This document shows, piece by piece, positions 16,565-25,171 of a stretch of 64,000 nucleotides of DNA; position 1 is the first letter of the stretch, and each line of letters starts with the position of its first letter. The position numbers and the translations under genes were made by a program. This stretch comes from CAZPNX01 sp964518765 (lineage in GTDB: Bacteria > Edwardsbacteria > AC1 > EtOH8), in contig CAZFJC010000001.1 of NCBI GenBank assembly GCA_964518765.1, positions 1-64,000 of the forward strand. Reading direction: 5' to 3'. A model generated the notes under the pieces. That model had not been told where the DNA came from, searched no databases, and saw only the letters and a list, made by a program, of their open reading frames with translations.

Positions 16565-17329
16565 ATGTTCATAGTAAAAAAAATTCTATCGCCTTTGTTG
16601 ATGCCACTTCCCCTGGCCTTCATTCTGCTGGCGGCCGGATTGATTATGCGATCGAGCAAGCGCCGGCAGAGGCCGGGGACCGTGCTTTTCATGGCCGGCA
16701 TCGGCATCATTCTCGTCACCTCGTACGGATTCACCGGACGGCCTCTACTGGAGAGGTTGGAGTATCGGTATATCCCCAGGCCCGAGGCTGGTGACCTGGC
16801 CGGGGTGAAGTGGGTGGTGGTGCTGGGCGGTGGGGTTTGGGACGATGGACGGCTGTCCAGCACCGCCAGGCTCACCGAGAGCTCGGTCTGCCGGCTGGCC
16901 GAGGGCATCCGGCTGTGGCGCCAGATCCCGGGCTCGAAGCTGCTGTTGTCCGGCGGCCGGGTCTTCACCCCGGTCCCCGAGGCGCAGGCCATGGCCGAGC
17001 TGGCCAGGGAGCTGGGGGTGCCGGATTCATCCCTGGCCCTGGAGACGGAATCCAGGGACACCGGAGAGCAGGCCCGGCTGGTGGCCGGGATGGTGGGCGA
17101 TCAGCGGATGGTGCTGGTGACCTCGGCCGCCCACATGCCGCGCTCCATGGCCCTGTTCCGCAAGCAGGGGATCAGTCCGGTGCCGGCCCCGTCCAACTTC
17201 ATGGTCAAGCGTGGGCAGAGCGGCGACCCGGGGAGGTTCTTTCCCAGCTCGGTGGGCATCGAGGTCTGGGAGACGATCATCCACGAGACGGCGGGGATGG
17301 CCTGGTCGAGGATCGTCGGGGGGATCTGA
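16565..17329 (+). CDS. YdcF/ElyC-like DUF218 protein
   Basis: A 254-residue protein with two N-terminal membrane segments (residues 10-25 and 36-55) followed by a DUF218 domain: VKWVVVLGGGVWDDG, GSKLLLSGGRV, ALETESRDTGEQARL, MVLVTSAAHMPRSMALFRKQ. ElyC-type members act in envelope polysaccharide metabolism, at the level of lipid carrier supply, in E. coli; YdcF members are of unknown function. Together with the PAP2 gene it forms an envelope pair inserted into the otherwise conserved DUF512-der string. No strong ribosome-binding site precedes the ATG. Confidence 0.82.
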   Translation: MFIVKKILSPLLMPLPLAFILLAAGLIMRSSKRRQRPGTVLFMAGIGIILVTSYGFTGRPLLERLEYRYIPRPEAGDLAGVKWVVVLGGGVWDDGRLSSTARLTESSVCRLAEGIRLWRQIPGSKLLLSGGRVFTPVPEAQAMAELARELGVPDSSLALETESRDTGEQARLVAGMVGDQRMVLVTSAAHMPRSMALFRKQGISPVPAPSNFMVKRGQSGDPGRFFPSSVGIEVWETIIHETAGMAWSRIVGGI

Positions 17330-17383
17330 GTTCTATATATCATATGTTTTATACTATATAATTATGGTTAAGGGTATATAAAG

Positions 17384-18766
17384 GTGAGCCTTCCGGTGGT
17401 GGCCATCATCGGCCGTCCCAACGTGGGGAAGTCCACCCTGTTCAACCGGGTGCTGCGAAGGCGGGCGGCCATAGTGGACGATAGGCCCGGCGTCACCCGC
17501 GACCGCCACTACGCCCTGGCCGACTGGGCGGGGCGCAGCTTCTACCTGGTGGATACCGGCGGCCTGGTGCCCCACAGCCGGGACCGGATGGAGAAGGCCA
17601 TCAGGCGGCAGGTCGAGGCCGCGTTGGCCGAGGCCGACCTGCTGTTGATGGTGGTGGACACCAAGGAGGGTCTGACCGACACCGACCGCCACATCGCCCA
17701 GCTGGTGAGGAGGAGCGGCAAGCCGGCGGTGCTGGCCGCCAACAAGGTCGATTCGGCCAAGGACGAGCCCGGCATCTACGAGTTCTTCCAGCTGGGCCTG
17801 GGTGAGCCGTTGGCGGTGTCGGCCTCGTCGGGGCGGGGCTCCGGCGATCTGCTGGAGGCGGTGACCGCCAAGTTGCCGGCCTGCGACGCGGCCGAAGCCG
17901 GGCCGGCAGGGATCAGGGTGGCCCTGCTGGGCAAACCAAATGTGGGGAAATCGTCCCTGGTCAACGCCATCACCGGACAGGAGAGGGTGATCGTGGATGC
18001 GGAGCCGGGCACCACCCGGGACGCGGTGGACACCGCCTTCGAATGGCAGGGGAACAGCCTGGTGCTGGTGGACACCGCCGGCCTAAGGCGCAAGTCGCGG
18101 GCCGACGATCTAGAGTTCTACACCAGGCTTCGGACCGAGCGGACCATCGAGCAGAGCCAGGTAGGGGTTCTGGTGCTGGACGGCAGCCAGGGGCTGACGC
18201 ACCTGGACCTGTCGTTGGCCGGGATGCTGGACGCCTCGGACCGGGCGGTGGTGCTGGCGGTTAACAAATGGGATCTTTCAAGCCAGGACAGGGCGAACTA
18301 CGTCGGCTGGCTGAGGCGGGAGATGCCGTTTCTGGCCCACGCCGAGCCGGCTTTCACCTCGGCCCTCAAGGGCGAGGGCGTCCCGCACCTGCTGCAGGCG
18401 ATAGTTTCGGCCTACGGGCAGTGGCGCAAGTGGCTAGAGCCTGAAATCCTGAAGGCGGCCTTCGAGGAAGCGGTGTCCAAGAACCAACCTCCGGCCCCGA
18501 AGGGCAAAGAGCTGCTGCTCTACTCCATACGACAGACGGGCGTCGAGCCTCCCTCCTTCGAGGTGCTGGCCAACCAGCCCCGGCTGGTGCCCGAGTCCTA
18601 CCAGCGGTACCTGGCCGGCGGGCTCAGGAATAGGCTGGGCATCAGGGGAACCCCCATCAGGATTTCCTACGGTAAATCGGCCCCTCCCCAGGACTGGCAG
18701 AAAAGGCGCTATGTGGCTTACGGCCAGAGGCCGAGGTACCGGGCAGGCAGCATGGAAACCGAATAG
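17384..18766 (+). CDS. der: Ribosome-associated GTPase Der (EngA)
   Basis: A 460-residue double-GTPase needed for 50S subunit assembly. Two G domains are complete: GRPNVGKS at residues 10-17 with DTGG and NKVD, and GKPNVGKS at residues 183-190 with DTAG and NKWD. The KH-like C-terminal domain ends with IRGTPIRISYGKS and a basic tail (KRRYVAYGQRPRYR). The start is GTG at 17384; no upstream alternative fits. A TATAAT box at 17357-17362 lies just upstream, but without a convincing -35 partner. Length and motifs are normal for the family. Confidence 0.97.
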   Translation: MSLPVVAIIGRPNVGKSTLFNRVLRRRAAIVDDRPGVTRDRHYALADWAGRSFYLVDTGGLVPHSRDRMEKAIRRQVEAALAEADLLLMVVDTKEGLTDTDRHIAQLVRRSGKPAVLAANKVDSAKDEPGIYEFFQLGLGEPLAVSASSGRGSGDLLEAVTAKLPACDAAEAGPAGIRVALLGKPNVGKSSLVNAITGQERVIVDAEPGTTRDAVDTAFEWQGNSLVLVDTAGLRRKSRADDLEFYTRLRTERTIEQSQVGVLVLDGSQGLTHLDLSLAGMLDASDRAVVLAVNKWDLSSQDRANYVGWLRREMPFLAHAEPAFTSALKGEGVPHLLQAIVSAYGQWRKWLEPEILKAAFEEAVSKNQPPAPKGKELLLYSIRQTGVEPPSFEVLANQPRLVPESYQRYLAGGLRNRLGIRGTPIRISYGKSAPPQDWQKRRYVAYGQRPRYRAGSMETE

Positions 18767-18780
18767 AGCCGAATCAAAAG

Positions 18781-19449
18781 ATGGACATTTTTCTCAGGTT
18801 CATTTTCGCCCTGGCTTCCTATCTTATCGGCGGAATGCCCTTCGGCTATTTGATAGGCAGGCTCGTCAGGGGAATAGATATCAGGGAGCACGGCAGCCGG
18901 AACGTCGGGGCCACCAACGTCTTCCGGGTGGTGGGCAAGGGGGCGGGGATCGCCGTCTACGCCCTGGACGCCCTCAAGGGGCTGGCCCCGGTCCTAGCGG
19001 CCAAGGCGCTGTGGCCGGCCGTCACAGCCGGAGGAGAGTGGTACTATATAATTATAGCATTGGCCGCCATCTTGGGCCACGTTTTCACGCCGTACCTCAA
19101 CTTCAAGGGAGGGAAGGGGGTGGCCACCGCCTCCGGCTCCATGCTGGCCCTGGCGCCGCTGCCGGTGCTGGCCTCGCTGCTGGTCTTCGCTGTGGTGCTG
19201 GCCCTGTTCGGATGGGTTTCCCTGGGCTCCCTAGCCGCTGCCTTCGCCTTTCCCATATCGGTGGCGGTGGAGCTGGCCCTGAAGAACCGGTACCCCTTCA
19301 CCCCGGTGCTGGCGGCCGCCTGGTTCTTGACCATCCTGGTGCTCGTCACCCACCGGGCCAACATCGTCCGGCTGCTGCAGGGCAGGGAGCCGAGGCTCTT
19401 CCGCAAGAGGGGGCCGGAGGCCCAGGAAAATGACGGACAAAAGCAATAA
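18781..19449 (+). CDS. plsY: Acyl-phosphate:glycerol-3-phosphate acyltransferase
   Basis: A 222-residue inner-membrane enzyme that makes lysophosphatidic acid from acyl-phosphate and glycerol-3-phosphate. The conserved motifs are present: GSRNVGATNVFR near residue 38, DALKG in the next loop, and LNFKGGKGVAT near residue 105. Five or so membrane segments fit the family. It lies 15 bp after der and overlaps gpsA by 20 bp; gpsA makes its substrate, glycerol-3-phosphate, so the two are functionally coupled. Confidence 0.96.
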   Translation: MDIFLRFIFALASYLIGGMPFGYLIGRLVRGIDIREHGSRNVGATNVFRVVGKGAGIAVYALDALKGLAPVLAAKALWPAVTAGGEWYYIIIALAAILGHVFTPYLNFKGGKGVATASGSMLALAPLPVLASLLVFAVVLALFGWVSLGSLAAAFAFPISVAVELALKNRYPFTPVLAAAWFLTILVLVTHRANIVRLLQGREPRLFRKRGPEAQENDGQKQ

Positions 19450-20440
19450 AGAAATAGCAATCCTAGGTGCCGGCAACTGGGGGACCACCCTGGCGGTGAT
19501 GCTGGCGTCTCGGGGGCACCGCGTCCGGCTCTGGGAGTATCGTCCGGAGCTGGCCCGGGAGATCGAAAGCCGGAGGGAGAACGCCGCCTTCCTGCCCGGG
19601 GTAAAGCTGCCACCGCAGGCCAGGGCCACCTCCGAGCTGACGGAGGCGCTGGGCGGCGCCGACGCCTGTCTGGTGGCCCTGCCCTCGCAAACGGTGCGCC
19701 AGGTATGCGAAAAGGCTTCGGCCCACCTGGCTCCGGGCACCCTGGTCATCTCCTGCGTCAAGGGGCTGGAGCACCAGACCCTGCTGCGGATGTCGCAGGT
19801 GATCGGCGCCTGTCTTCCCGTGGAGCAACAGAAGCTGGCCGCCTTATCCGGGCCCAACATCGCTCCGGAGATTGCCCAGGGGATGCCGGCCACGGCGGTG
19901 GCGGCCGCTTCAGGTCCCGAGGCGGCCCGGGAGGCTCAGGCGCTGCTTCATTCCGACCGGTATCGGGTCTACACCAGCCTTGATCTGCCGGGCGTGGAGC
20001 TGGGTGGGGCGCTGAAGAACGTCATCGCTTTGGCCGCCGGGATGGTCGAGGGCCTGGGCCTGGGGGCCAATACCAAGGGGGCGCTCTTGACCCGTGGATT
20101 GGCCGAGATCATCCGGCTGGGCATCGCCATGGGCGCCAGGGCCGAGACCTTCGCCGGTCTATCCGGGCTGGGTGACATGGTCGCTACCTGCATGAGCGAC
20201 CGTAGCCGCAATCGCCAGGTGGGACAGCAGGTGGGGAGGGGCAGGCCCCTGTCCGAGGTGCTGGAGGGGATGTCCATGGTGGCCGAGGGCGTGCCGACCA
20301 CCAGGTCGGCCTGGGAGCTGGCCCGCAAGCATGGGGTCGACATGCCCATCACCCAAGCGGTGCACCAGATCCTTTTCGAGGGCAAGACACCGAGGACGGC
20401 CATCGGGGAGCTGATGGCTCGGGAGGCCAAGGCCGAGTGA
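19430..20440 (+). CDS. gpsA: Glycerol-3-phosphate dehydrogenase [NAD(P)+]
   Basis: A 336-residue cytosolic enzyme reducing dihydroxyacetone phosphate to glycerol-3-phosphate for phospholipid synthesis. The Rossmann motif GAGNWG is at residues 13-18. GALKNVIALAAGM holds the catalytic Lys, and GLSGLGDMVATCMSDRSRNR is the family C-terminal signature. It begins inside plsY and ends in a 4-bp ATGA/GTGA-type junction with the following frame, showing one continuous operon from der onward. Confidence 0.97.
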   Translation: MTDKSNKEIAILGAGNWGTTLAVMLASRGHRVRLWEYRPELAREIESRRENAAFLPGVKLPPQARATSELTEALGGADACLVALPSQTVRQVCEKASAHLAPGTLVISCVKGLEHQTLLRMSQVIGACLPVEQQKLAALSGPNIAPEIAQGMPATAVAAASGPEAAREAQALLHSDRYRVYTSLDLPGVELGGALKNVIALAAGMVEGLGLGANTKGALLTRGLAEIIRLGIAMGARAETFAGLSGLGDMVATCMSDRSRNRQVGQQVGRGRPLSEVLEGMSMVAEGVPTTRSAWELARKHGVDMPITQAVHQILFEGKTPRTAIGELMAREAKAE

Positions 20441-20484
20441 GCGGGGCGGGCTGGCGGCTGGACCGAGAGGAAGGGCTGTTGATA

Positions 20485-21177
20485 ATGCGTTTCCGCCTGC
20501 TGGAGGATAGGGGCATCGGCCACGGACTGGCGGTCCGCCAGCGGGGCGGCAATCTGGATGCCGAGCAGGTCTATCGGGCCTTCTCCGCCCGGGCGCCGAC
20601 CGCGGTCACCGAACAAACCCATTCCACCAGGGCCGTATCGATAACCGCAGGAACCGGTCTATTCTACCCGGAGCGCATCCCAGCCGACGCCTTGACGACC
20701 ACCGAGCCCCGCCTGCGTCTCACCATCCATACCGCCGACTGCGTGCCGGTCTTCCTGGCCTCGGCCGACGGCCGAGCGGTAGGTTTGTTCCACTGCGGCT
20801 GGCGGGGGACCGCCGAGAAATTTCTGGAGAAGGCCGTCAGGATTTTCGAGACGGAGTACCGGGTGGGGACGGATATGTTGCTGGCTGTCATCGGGCCATG
20901 CATCGAGGCCGGCTGTTACCCGGTGGGGCCGGAGGTGGCCGAAAGGTTCGGACGGGACGTCAAACAACCGGCGCCAGATGGGAGATGGTTCCTGGATCTC
21001 AGGGCTGAAAACCTGCGACAGCTTTCAGCCGCGGGCCTTAGCAGGGAAAACATCCAGGTGACGTCATTGTGCACCAGGTGCCGCCAAGATCTGTTCCATT
21101 CCTACCGCCGGGAGGGGGCGGGGCTTGGGGGGAAGATGGTAGCATTTATTGAGGCTGGCCATGAAGAACAGCGCTGA
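20485..21177 (+). CDS. pgeF: Laccase-domain (PgeF/YfiH) purine nucleoside phosphorylase-like protein
   Basis: A 230-residue protein of the multicopper-oxidase-like YfiH/PgeF/LACC1 family. Family members cleave adenosine and inosine phosphorolytically; a cell-wall editing role has also been reported for E. coli. Zn-binding and active-site blocks are present: QTHST, HTADCVPVF, FHCGWRG, GPCIEAGCYPVGPEV, and SLCTRCRQDLFHSYRREG. The ATG at 20485 follows a GAGGAAGGG site and places the family's N-terminus correctly; a GTG at 20437 overlapping gpsA is the alternative. With surE, apt and ade in this window it fits a purine salvage or degradation theme. Confidence 0.88.
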   Translation: MRFRLLEDRGIGHGLAVRQRGGNLDAEQVYRAFSARAPTAVTEQTHSTRAVSITAGTGLFYPERIPADALTTTEPRLRLTIHTADCVPVFLASADGRAVGLFHCGWRGTAEKFLEKAVRIFETEYRVGTDMLLAVIGPCIEAGCYPVGPEVAERFGRDVKQPAPDGRWFLDLRAENLRQLSAAGLSRENIQVTSLCTRCRQDLFHSYRREGAGLGGKMVAFIEAGHEEQR

Positions 21178-21568
21178 TAACGGACGTAGGTCGGGCGATT
21201 CCGAGGTCCTGGCCAACCTGCCGACCAAGGTCTACTACAGCATCCGCGAGGTGGCCGAGATTCTAGAGATCAAGGCCTATATTCTGAGGTTTTGGGAAAG
21301 CGAGTTTCCCCAGCTGCATCCCCGAACCAGCAAGGGGGGGCGCCGCCAGTACCAGCTGGACGACATCAAGCTGTTGTTGCTGATCAAAAGGCTGCTTTAC
21401 CGCGAGGGCTACACCATCGCCGGAGCCAGGGCCAGGCTCAAGGAGATCAAGCTGCACGAGCCCAACCAGCTGGACATCCCCTTCGATGAATGGCGCAAGA
21501 AGGTCCGGGTGAAGGGCATAGCCGCTGAGCTGAGGCAGGTGATCGACATCCTGGGCGGGGCTAAATAG
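21161..21568 (+). CDS. MerR-family transcriptional regulator
   Basis: A 135-residue protein from the ATG at 21161, which has GAGG six bases upstream; a TTG 12 bp earlier is possible. The winged-helix MerR domain covers residues 23-95: YYSIREVAEILEIKAYILRF with WESEF, KGGRRQYQLDDI, LLYREGYTIAGARARLKE. No C-terminal metal-binding cysteines or large effector domain follow, so it resembles the short MerR regulators (HTH type) often found after IHF-like or gpsA-linked genes rather than metal sensors. Its target is unknown. Confidence 0.85.
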   Translation: MKNSADNGRRSGDSEVLANLPTKVYYSIREVAEILEIKAYILRFWESEFPQLHPRTSKGGRRQYQLDDIKLLLLIKRLLYREGYTIAGARARLKEIKLHEPNQLDIPFDEWRKKVRVKGIAAELRQVIDILGGAK

Positions 21569-21571
21569 GGG

Positions 21572-21600
21572 TTGCTTTTCGGGCCAAGGTGTCGTATAAT
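21572..21600 (+). promoter_or_regulatory. Sigma-70-type promoter upstream of tRNA-Pro
   Basis: TTGCTT (21572-21577), a 17-bp spacer, and a perfect TATAAT (21595-21600), in an AT-rich gap right after the MerR stop. Transcription would start near 21607 and run through a tRNA-like stretch and then tRNA-Pro to the terminator at 21866. Confidence 0.65.
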
Positions 21601-21671
21601 TATTAAAATATGTCCGTGAGCTATCAACTTTTTTCACCACTTACTAGGGACGTCGCCCGGGACGGAATCAA

Positions 21672-21740
21672 TCCGGTTTATTTCACTCGACTGGGGCCAG
21701 GGCAGCTCCAAATTAAGTAATTACCCTAAACCAGGTTCGA
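21672..21740 (+). other. Degenerate tRNA-Pro-like sequence
   Basis: Bases 21672-21700 match 21766-21794 of the genuine tRNA-Pro gene at 21 of 29 positions without gaps, covering the D-loop end (TCCGGTTTA) and the anticodon arm (CACT.GACTGGGG). A T-loop-like GGTTCGA follows at 21734-21740. The spacing between anticodon and T-loop is too long and no acceptor stem forms, so it is not a functional tRNA. It may be a decayed duplicate. Nothing else is seen between the promoter and the real tRNA. Confidence 0.4.
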
Positions 21741-21750
21741 TATATCAGGT

Positions 21751-21829
21751 CGGGGCGTAGCGCAGTCCGGTTTAGCGCACTTGACTGGGGGTCAAGGGGT
21801 CGGTGGTTCGAATCCACTCGCCCCGACCA
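21751..21829 (+). tRNA. tRNA-Pro (anticodon GGG)
   Basis: A 79-nt cloverleaf. The acceptor stem CGGGGCG pairs with CGCCCCG, followed by discriminator A and an encoded CCA. The D arm has GCGC/GCGC pairing, the anticodon stem is CTTGA/TCAAG with a 7-nt loop CTGGGGG (anticodon GGG), and the T arm is GGTGG-TTCGAAT-CCACT. It reads proline CCC/CCU codons. It has its own promoter-like sequence upstream and an intrinsic terminator just downstream. Confidence 0.95.
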
Positions 21830-21865
21830 ATTACGAAAAGACACTTCATCGCCGGCAAAAGTCTC

Positions 21866-21899
21866 CAGTGGTCTCCACTGAGGATTTTGCTTTTTTTTT
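21866..21899 (+). terminator. Intrinsic terminator of tRNA-Pro
   Basis: CAGTGG (21866-21871), 3-nt loop, CCACTG (21875-21880), then AGGATTTTGC and a run of nine T residues (21891-21899). The direct repeat GCCGGCAAAA brackets it at 21851-21860 and 21901-21910. Confidence 0.82.
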
Positions 21900-21924
21900 A
21901 GCCGGCAAAACGCAGCCGAAAGGT

Positions 21925-23928
21925 ATGACCGTAAGCGGTCGGCGCATGGCCTTCACCGAGTCGGAATTCCTCTCCAAATCATTCGCTAAGCTCCGGGGCC
22001 TTCTGCTGGGCAAGCCCAAGGACGTAGAGGACCCGAAGATATTCCACAAGATATCGCTGGTGGCCCTGCTGGCCTGGATAGGCCTGGGGGCCGACGGCCT
22101 CTCCTCCTCCTCCTACGGCCCTGAGGAGGCCTTCCGGGCCCTAGGTCAGCACACCTACCTGCTGGTGTTCATCGCCCTGGCGACCACAACGACCGTCCTT
22201 ATTATATCTTACGCCTATTCCCGAATCATCGAGCATTTCCCCCACGGCGGCGGAGGATATATCGTGGCCACCCACACCCTGGGCCGGAGGGTGGGGGTGG
22301 TCTCGGGATGCGCTCTGCTGGTGGACTACGTGCTGACCATCACCGTCTCCATCGCCGCCTGCGGCGACGCCCTGTTCAGCTTCCTGCCGCTACAGTATCA
22401 CGTCTACAAAATACCTTTCTGCGCCCTGCTGATCATCGTCCTCATCGTCCTCAACCTGCGTGGCATAAAAGAATCGGTAACATTCCTGGCGCCTATATTC
22501 GCCACCTTCTTCGTCACCCACGTGCTAATGATCCTCTACGGGATCTTCAGCCATTCTGCCCAGTTCGTGCCGGTGGTCCAGGGTATCGGGGAGGGGCTGC
22601 GCACCGACCTGGCCGCCATCGGTATATGGGGGGTGTTGGCTATTTTCGTCCGGGCCTACTCCATGGGGGCCGGCACCTACACCGGCATCGAGGCGGTGGC
22701 TAACGGACTCCAGGTGATGAGGGAGCCCAAGGTCCAAACCGGCAAGCGCACCATGGCCCTGATGGCGGGATCGCTGGCCTTCACCGCCGGGGGGCTGTTG
22801 ATCTGTTACCTGTTGCTCAAGGTGCAGCCCCAGACGGGCAGGACATTGAACGCCGTCCTGGCCGACGCCCTGTTCGGCAGCTGGCCGCTGGGAAACGTTT
22901 TGGCGCTGGTGACCATCGTCTCCGAGGGCGCCCTGCTGTTCGTGGCCGCCCAGACCGGCTTCATAGACGGACCCCGGGTGATGGCCAATATGGCGGTGGA
23001 CTCCTGGTTCCCCCATCGCTTCGCCTCGCTCTCGGAGCGGCTGACCATGAACAACGGGGTGCTGCTGATGGGCCTGGCATCGCTGGTGCTGCTCTTCTAC
23101 ACCGGTGGGCACATCACCACCCTGGTGGTCATGTACTCCATCAACGTCTTCCTGGACTTCTCCCTCTCCCAGGCCGGCATGGCCCGCTACTTTATTAAGA
23201 ACCGGGAGGTGGAGAAGGACTGGCGGAAGGAGGTGTCCATATTCAGCGTCGGTTTCGCCCTGTGCGCTACCATCCTGACCATCGCCGTGGTGGAGAAGTT
23301 CGCCCACGGCGGCTGGCTGACTCTGGTGATCACCACCGGCCTGATCGTGATCTGCTACCGCATCCGCAACCACTACGAGACGGTGCGCCGGGGGGCCCGC
23401 CAGCTGGATGAGATCCTGCTGGACATTCCGGTGTCCGAGAGGAAGAAGGTTCTTCCGGTCAACCCCAGTGAGATGACGGCCATCGTTCTGGTCAACGGCT
23501 ACAACGGTTTCGGGGTCCACACCCTGATGTCAATCATCAGGAACTTTCCCCGCCTTTACAAGAACTTCATCTTCGTCTCGGCGGCGGTGGTGGACTCCGG
23601 CGCCTTTAAAGGCTCCAAGGAGATAGACTCCCTCAAGGCCTCGGTGGAGAAGTCGCTCCAGCTTTACGTGGACTTGGCACACGACTTCGGCTTGGCGGCC
23701 GATTACCGTTTCGACACCGGGACCGAAGCGGTAGAAACAGTCAGCGAGCTGTGCCTGTCGCTGGCTAGGGATTTCCCCAGGTGCACTGTCTTCACCAGCC
23801 GGCTGATATTCTCCCGAGAGAGCGTGTTCCAGCGCTTCCTACACAATGAGACGCCGTTCGCCATCCAGCGGCGCTTGCAGTGGCAGGGGATCACCACCGT
23901 GGTACTGCCCATCAGGACTCAGATATAG
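21925..23928 (+). CDS. KimA-like APC-superfamily permease
   Basis: A 667-residue membrane transporter. The frame stays open back through the tRNA and its terminator, so translation must start downstream; the ATG at 21925 follows AAAGG, and an ATG at 21949 is the alternative. About 12 membrane segments cover residues 45-470. Motifs match the KimA potassium importer and related amino-acid/polyamine transporters: ALLAWIGLGADGLSSSSYGP, HFPHGGGGYIV, LLVDYVLTITVS, IVLNLRGIKESV. The last 190 residues form a soluble domain, the region that in KimA binds cyclic di-AMP. The substrate is not certain: K+ by similarity to KimA, or an amino acid. Confidence 0.75.
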   Translation: MTVSGRRMAFTESEFLSKSFAKLRGLLLGKPKDVEDPKIFHKISLVALLAWIGLGADGLSSSSYGPEEAFRALGQHTYLLVFIALATTTTVLIISYAYSRIIEHFPHGGGGYIVATHTLGRRVGVVSGCALLVDYVLTITVSIAACGDALFSFLPLQYHVYKIPFCALLIIVLIVLNLRGIKESVTFLAPIFATFFVTHVLMILYGIFSHSAQFVPVVQGIGEGLRTDLAAIGIWGVLAIFVRAYSMGAGTYTGIEAVANGLQVMREPKVQTGKRTMALMAGSLAFTAGGLLICYLLLKVQPQTGRTLNAVLADALFGSWPLGNVLALVTIVSEGALLFVAAQTGFIDGPRVMANMAVDSWFPHRFASLSERLTMNNGVLLMGLASLVLLFYTGGHITTLVVMYSINVFLDFSLSQAGMARYFIKNREVEKDWRKEVSIFSVGFALCATILTIAVVEKFAHGGWLTLVITTGLIVICYRIRNHYETVRRGARQLDEILLDIPVSERKKVLPVNPSEMTAIVLVNGYNGFGVHTLMSIIRNFPRLYKNFIFVSAAVVDSGAFKGSKEIDSLKASVEKSLQLYVDLAHDFGLAADYRFDTGTEAVETVSELCLSLARDFPRCTVFTSRLIFSRESVFQRFLHNETPFAIQRRLQWQGITTVVLPIRTQI

Positions 23929-23971
23929 GAATACGGGCCCGGCAAGCCGAGCCCTAGCAGGGAGGGGATAC

Positions 23972-25072
23972 ATGAACCGGATGTTGGAAAAACAGGCCGA
24001 GGTCGTCACCAGGTACTCGCTGGGCCTGAAAAGGGGGGACCGGGTTCTGATCCAGGGGGAGGTGGTCACCCTGCCGCTGGTGACCGCATGCTACCGGCAG
24101 GCGGTTGTCCAGGGTGCCTACCCAACGGTAAAGCTTTTCAGCGACGAGATGAAGGAGCTCCTTCTGCGCCTGGGAAACGAGGACCAGATCAAGTACACTC
24201 ACGGTTTCGAGCTGGAGGCGGTCAAGAGCTTGGATGCGGTGTTGACCGTCTGGGGCGGCGCCAACACCCGGATGCTGTCCAGCGTCCCGGGGGAGCGGAT
24301 GAAGTGGGCCTCGCAGGGAACGACCGAGTACCGGAAGATATTCTTCGAACGCATGGCCAAGGGCGAGCTGCGCTGGTGCGGCACCCAACATCCGACCCAG
24401 AGCCATGCCCAAGAGGCCAGCATGTCCCTGGCCGAGTACCAGGATTTCGTCTACGGCTGCTGCCTGCTGGACGACCCGGAACCGGTGGCCAAGTGGCGGG
24501 AGGTGGAGCGGGAGCAGGGCCGGATCTGCGCCCTGCTGGACAGGGCCAAAAGGTTGCGCATCACCTCTAAGGACACCGACCTCACCATGTCGGTGGAGGG
24601 GCGCAAGTGGATCAATTGCTGCGGCCACGAGAATTTTCCGGACGGGGAGGTTTTCACCTGCCCGGTGGAGGACTCGGCCCAGGGACGGATCCGCTTCAGT
24701 TTCCCAGGCATCTACGGAGGACGGGAGATAGAGGACATCCAGCTGGAGTTCGATCGGGGCCGGGTGGTCAGGGCCGAGGCCGCCAAGGGCCGAGACCTGC
24801 TGGAGCAGCTTCTGGAGACCGACCCCGGCGCCCGCCTGCTGGGCGAGGTGGCCGTCGGCACCAATTACAATATAACCCGGTTTACCCGGAACATGCTGTT
24901 CGACGAGAAGATAGGCGGCACGGTGCACCTGGCCATCGGGCAGGCCTTCGCCGAGGCCGGCGGCAAAAATCAGTCATCTGTCCATTGGGATATGCTGTGC
25001 GACATGAAGCAGGGCGGCAGTATAGAGGCCGACGGCAAGGTGATCTACCGGGACGGAAGGTTCACCATCTGA
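23972..25072 (+). CDS. M29-family aminopeptidase (AmpS/PepS type)
   Basis: A 366-residue cytosolic metallo-aminopeptidase. The ATG at 23972 is preceded by GGAGGGG and begins the family N-terminus (MLEKQAEVVTRYSLGLKRGD). Family landmarks include NFPDGEVFTCPVEDS with metal-ligand Glu, RFTRNMLFDEKIGGTVHLAIG with the His ligand, and SVHWDMLCDM with the final His/Asp. M29 enzymes remove N-terminal residues with two Zn or Co ions and act as dimers. It is somewhat short of the usual 400-410 residues. It follows the permease by 43 bp and may share its transcript. Confidence 0.85.
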   Translation: MNRMLEKQAEVVTRYSLGLKRGDRVLIQGEVVTLPLVTACYRQAVVQGAYPTVKLFSDEMKELLLRLGNEDQIKYTHGFELEAVKSLDAVLTVWGGANTRMLSSVPGERMKWASQGTTEYRKIFFERMAKGELRWCGTQHPTQSHAQEASMSLAEYQDFVYGCCLLDDPEPVAKWREVEREQGRICALLDRAKRLRITSKDTDLTMSVEGRKWINCCGHENFPDGEVFTCPVEDSAQGRIRFSFPGIYGGREIEDIQLEFDRGRVVRAEAAKGRDLLEQLLETDPGARLLGEVAVGTNYNITRFTRNMLFDEKIGGTVHLAIGQAFAEAGGKNQSSVHWDMLCDMKQGGSIEADGKVIYRDGRFTI

Positions 25073-25131
25073 CCGGCCCCGACCCTTGCGGGCAGGTGCG
25101 GCCTAACCAGGCTGCCCCTGCCTTTTACATA

Positions 25132-25160
25132 TGGACAAAGGGGCCATAATCCTATATAAT
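25132..25160 (+). promoter_or_regulatory. Sigma-70-type promoter for glycosyltransferase gene
   Basis: TGGACA (25132-25137), a 17-bp spacer, and perfect TATAAT (25155-25160). The expected start site near 25167 lies only about five bases before the GTG at 25172, so the mRNA would be nearly leaderless. Confidence 0.65.
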
Positions 25161-25171
25161 ACAAGACAATA

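Noticed and set aside
21781..21924. Upstream extension of the permease frame to an ATG at 21781
   Set aside because: It would start inside tRNA-Pro and pass through its terminator; the ATG at 21925 has a ribosome-binding site and fits the family N-terminus.
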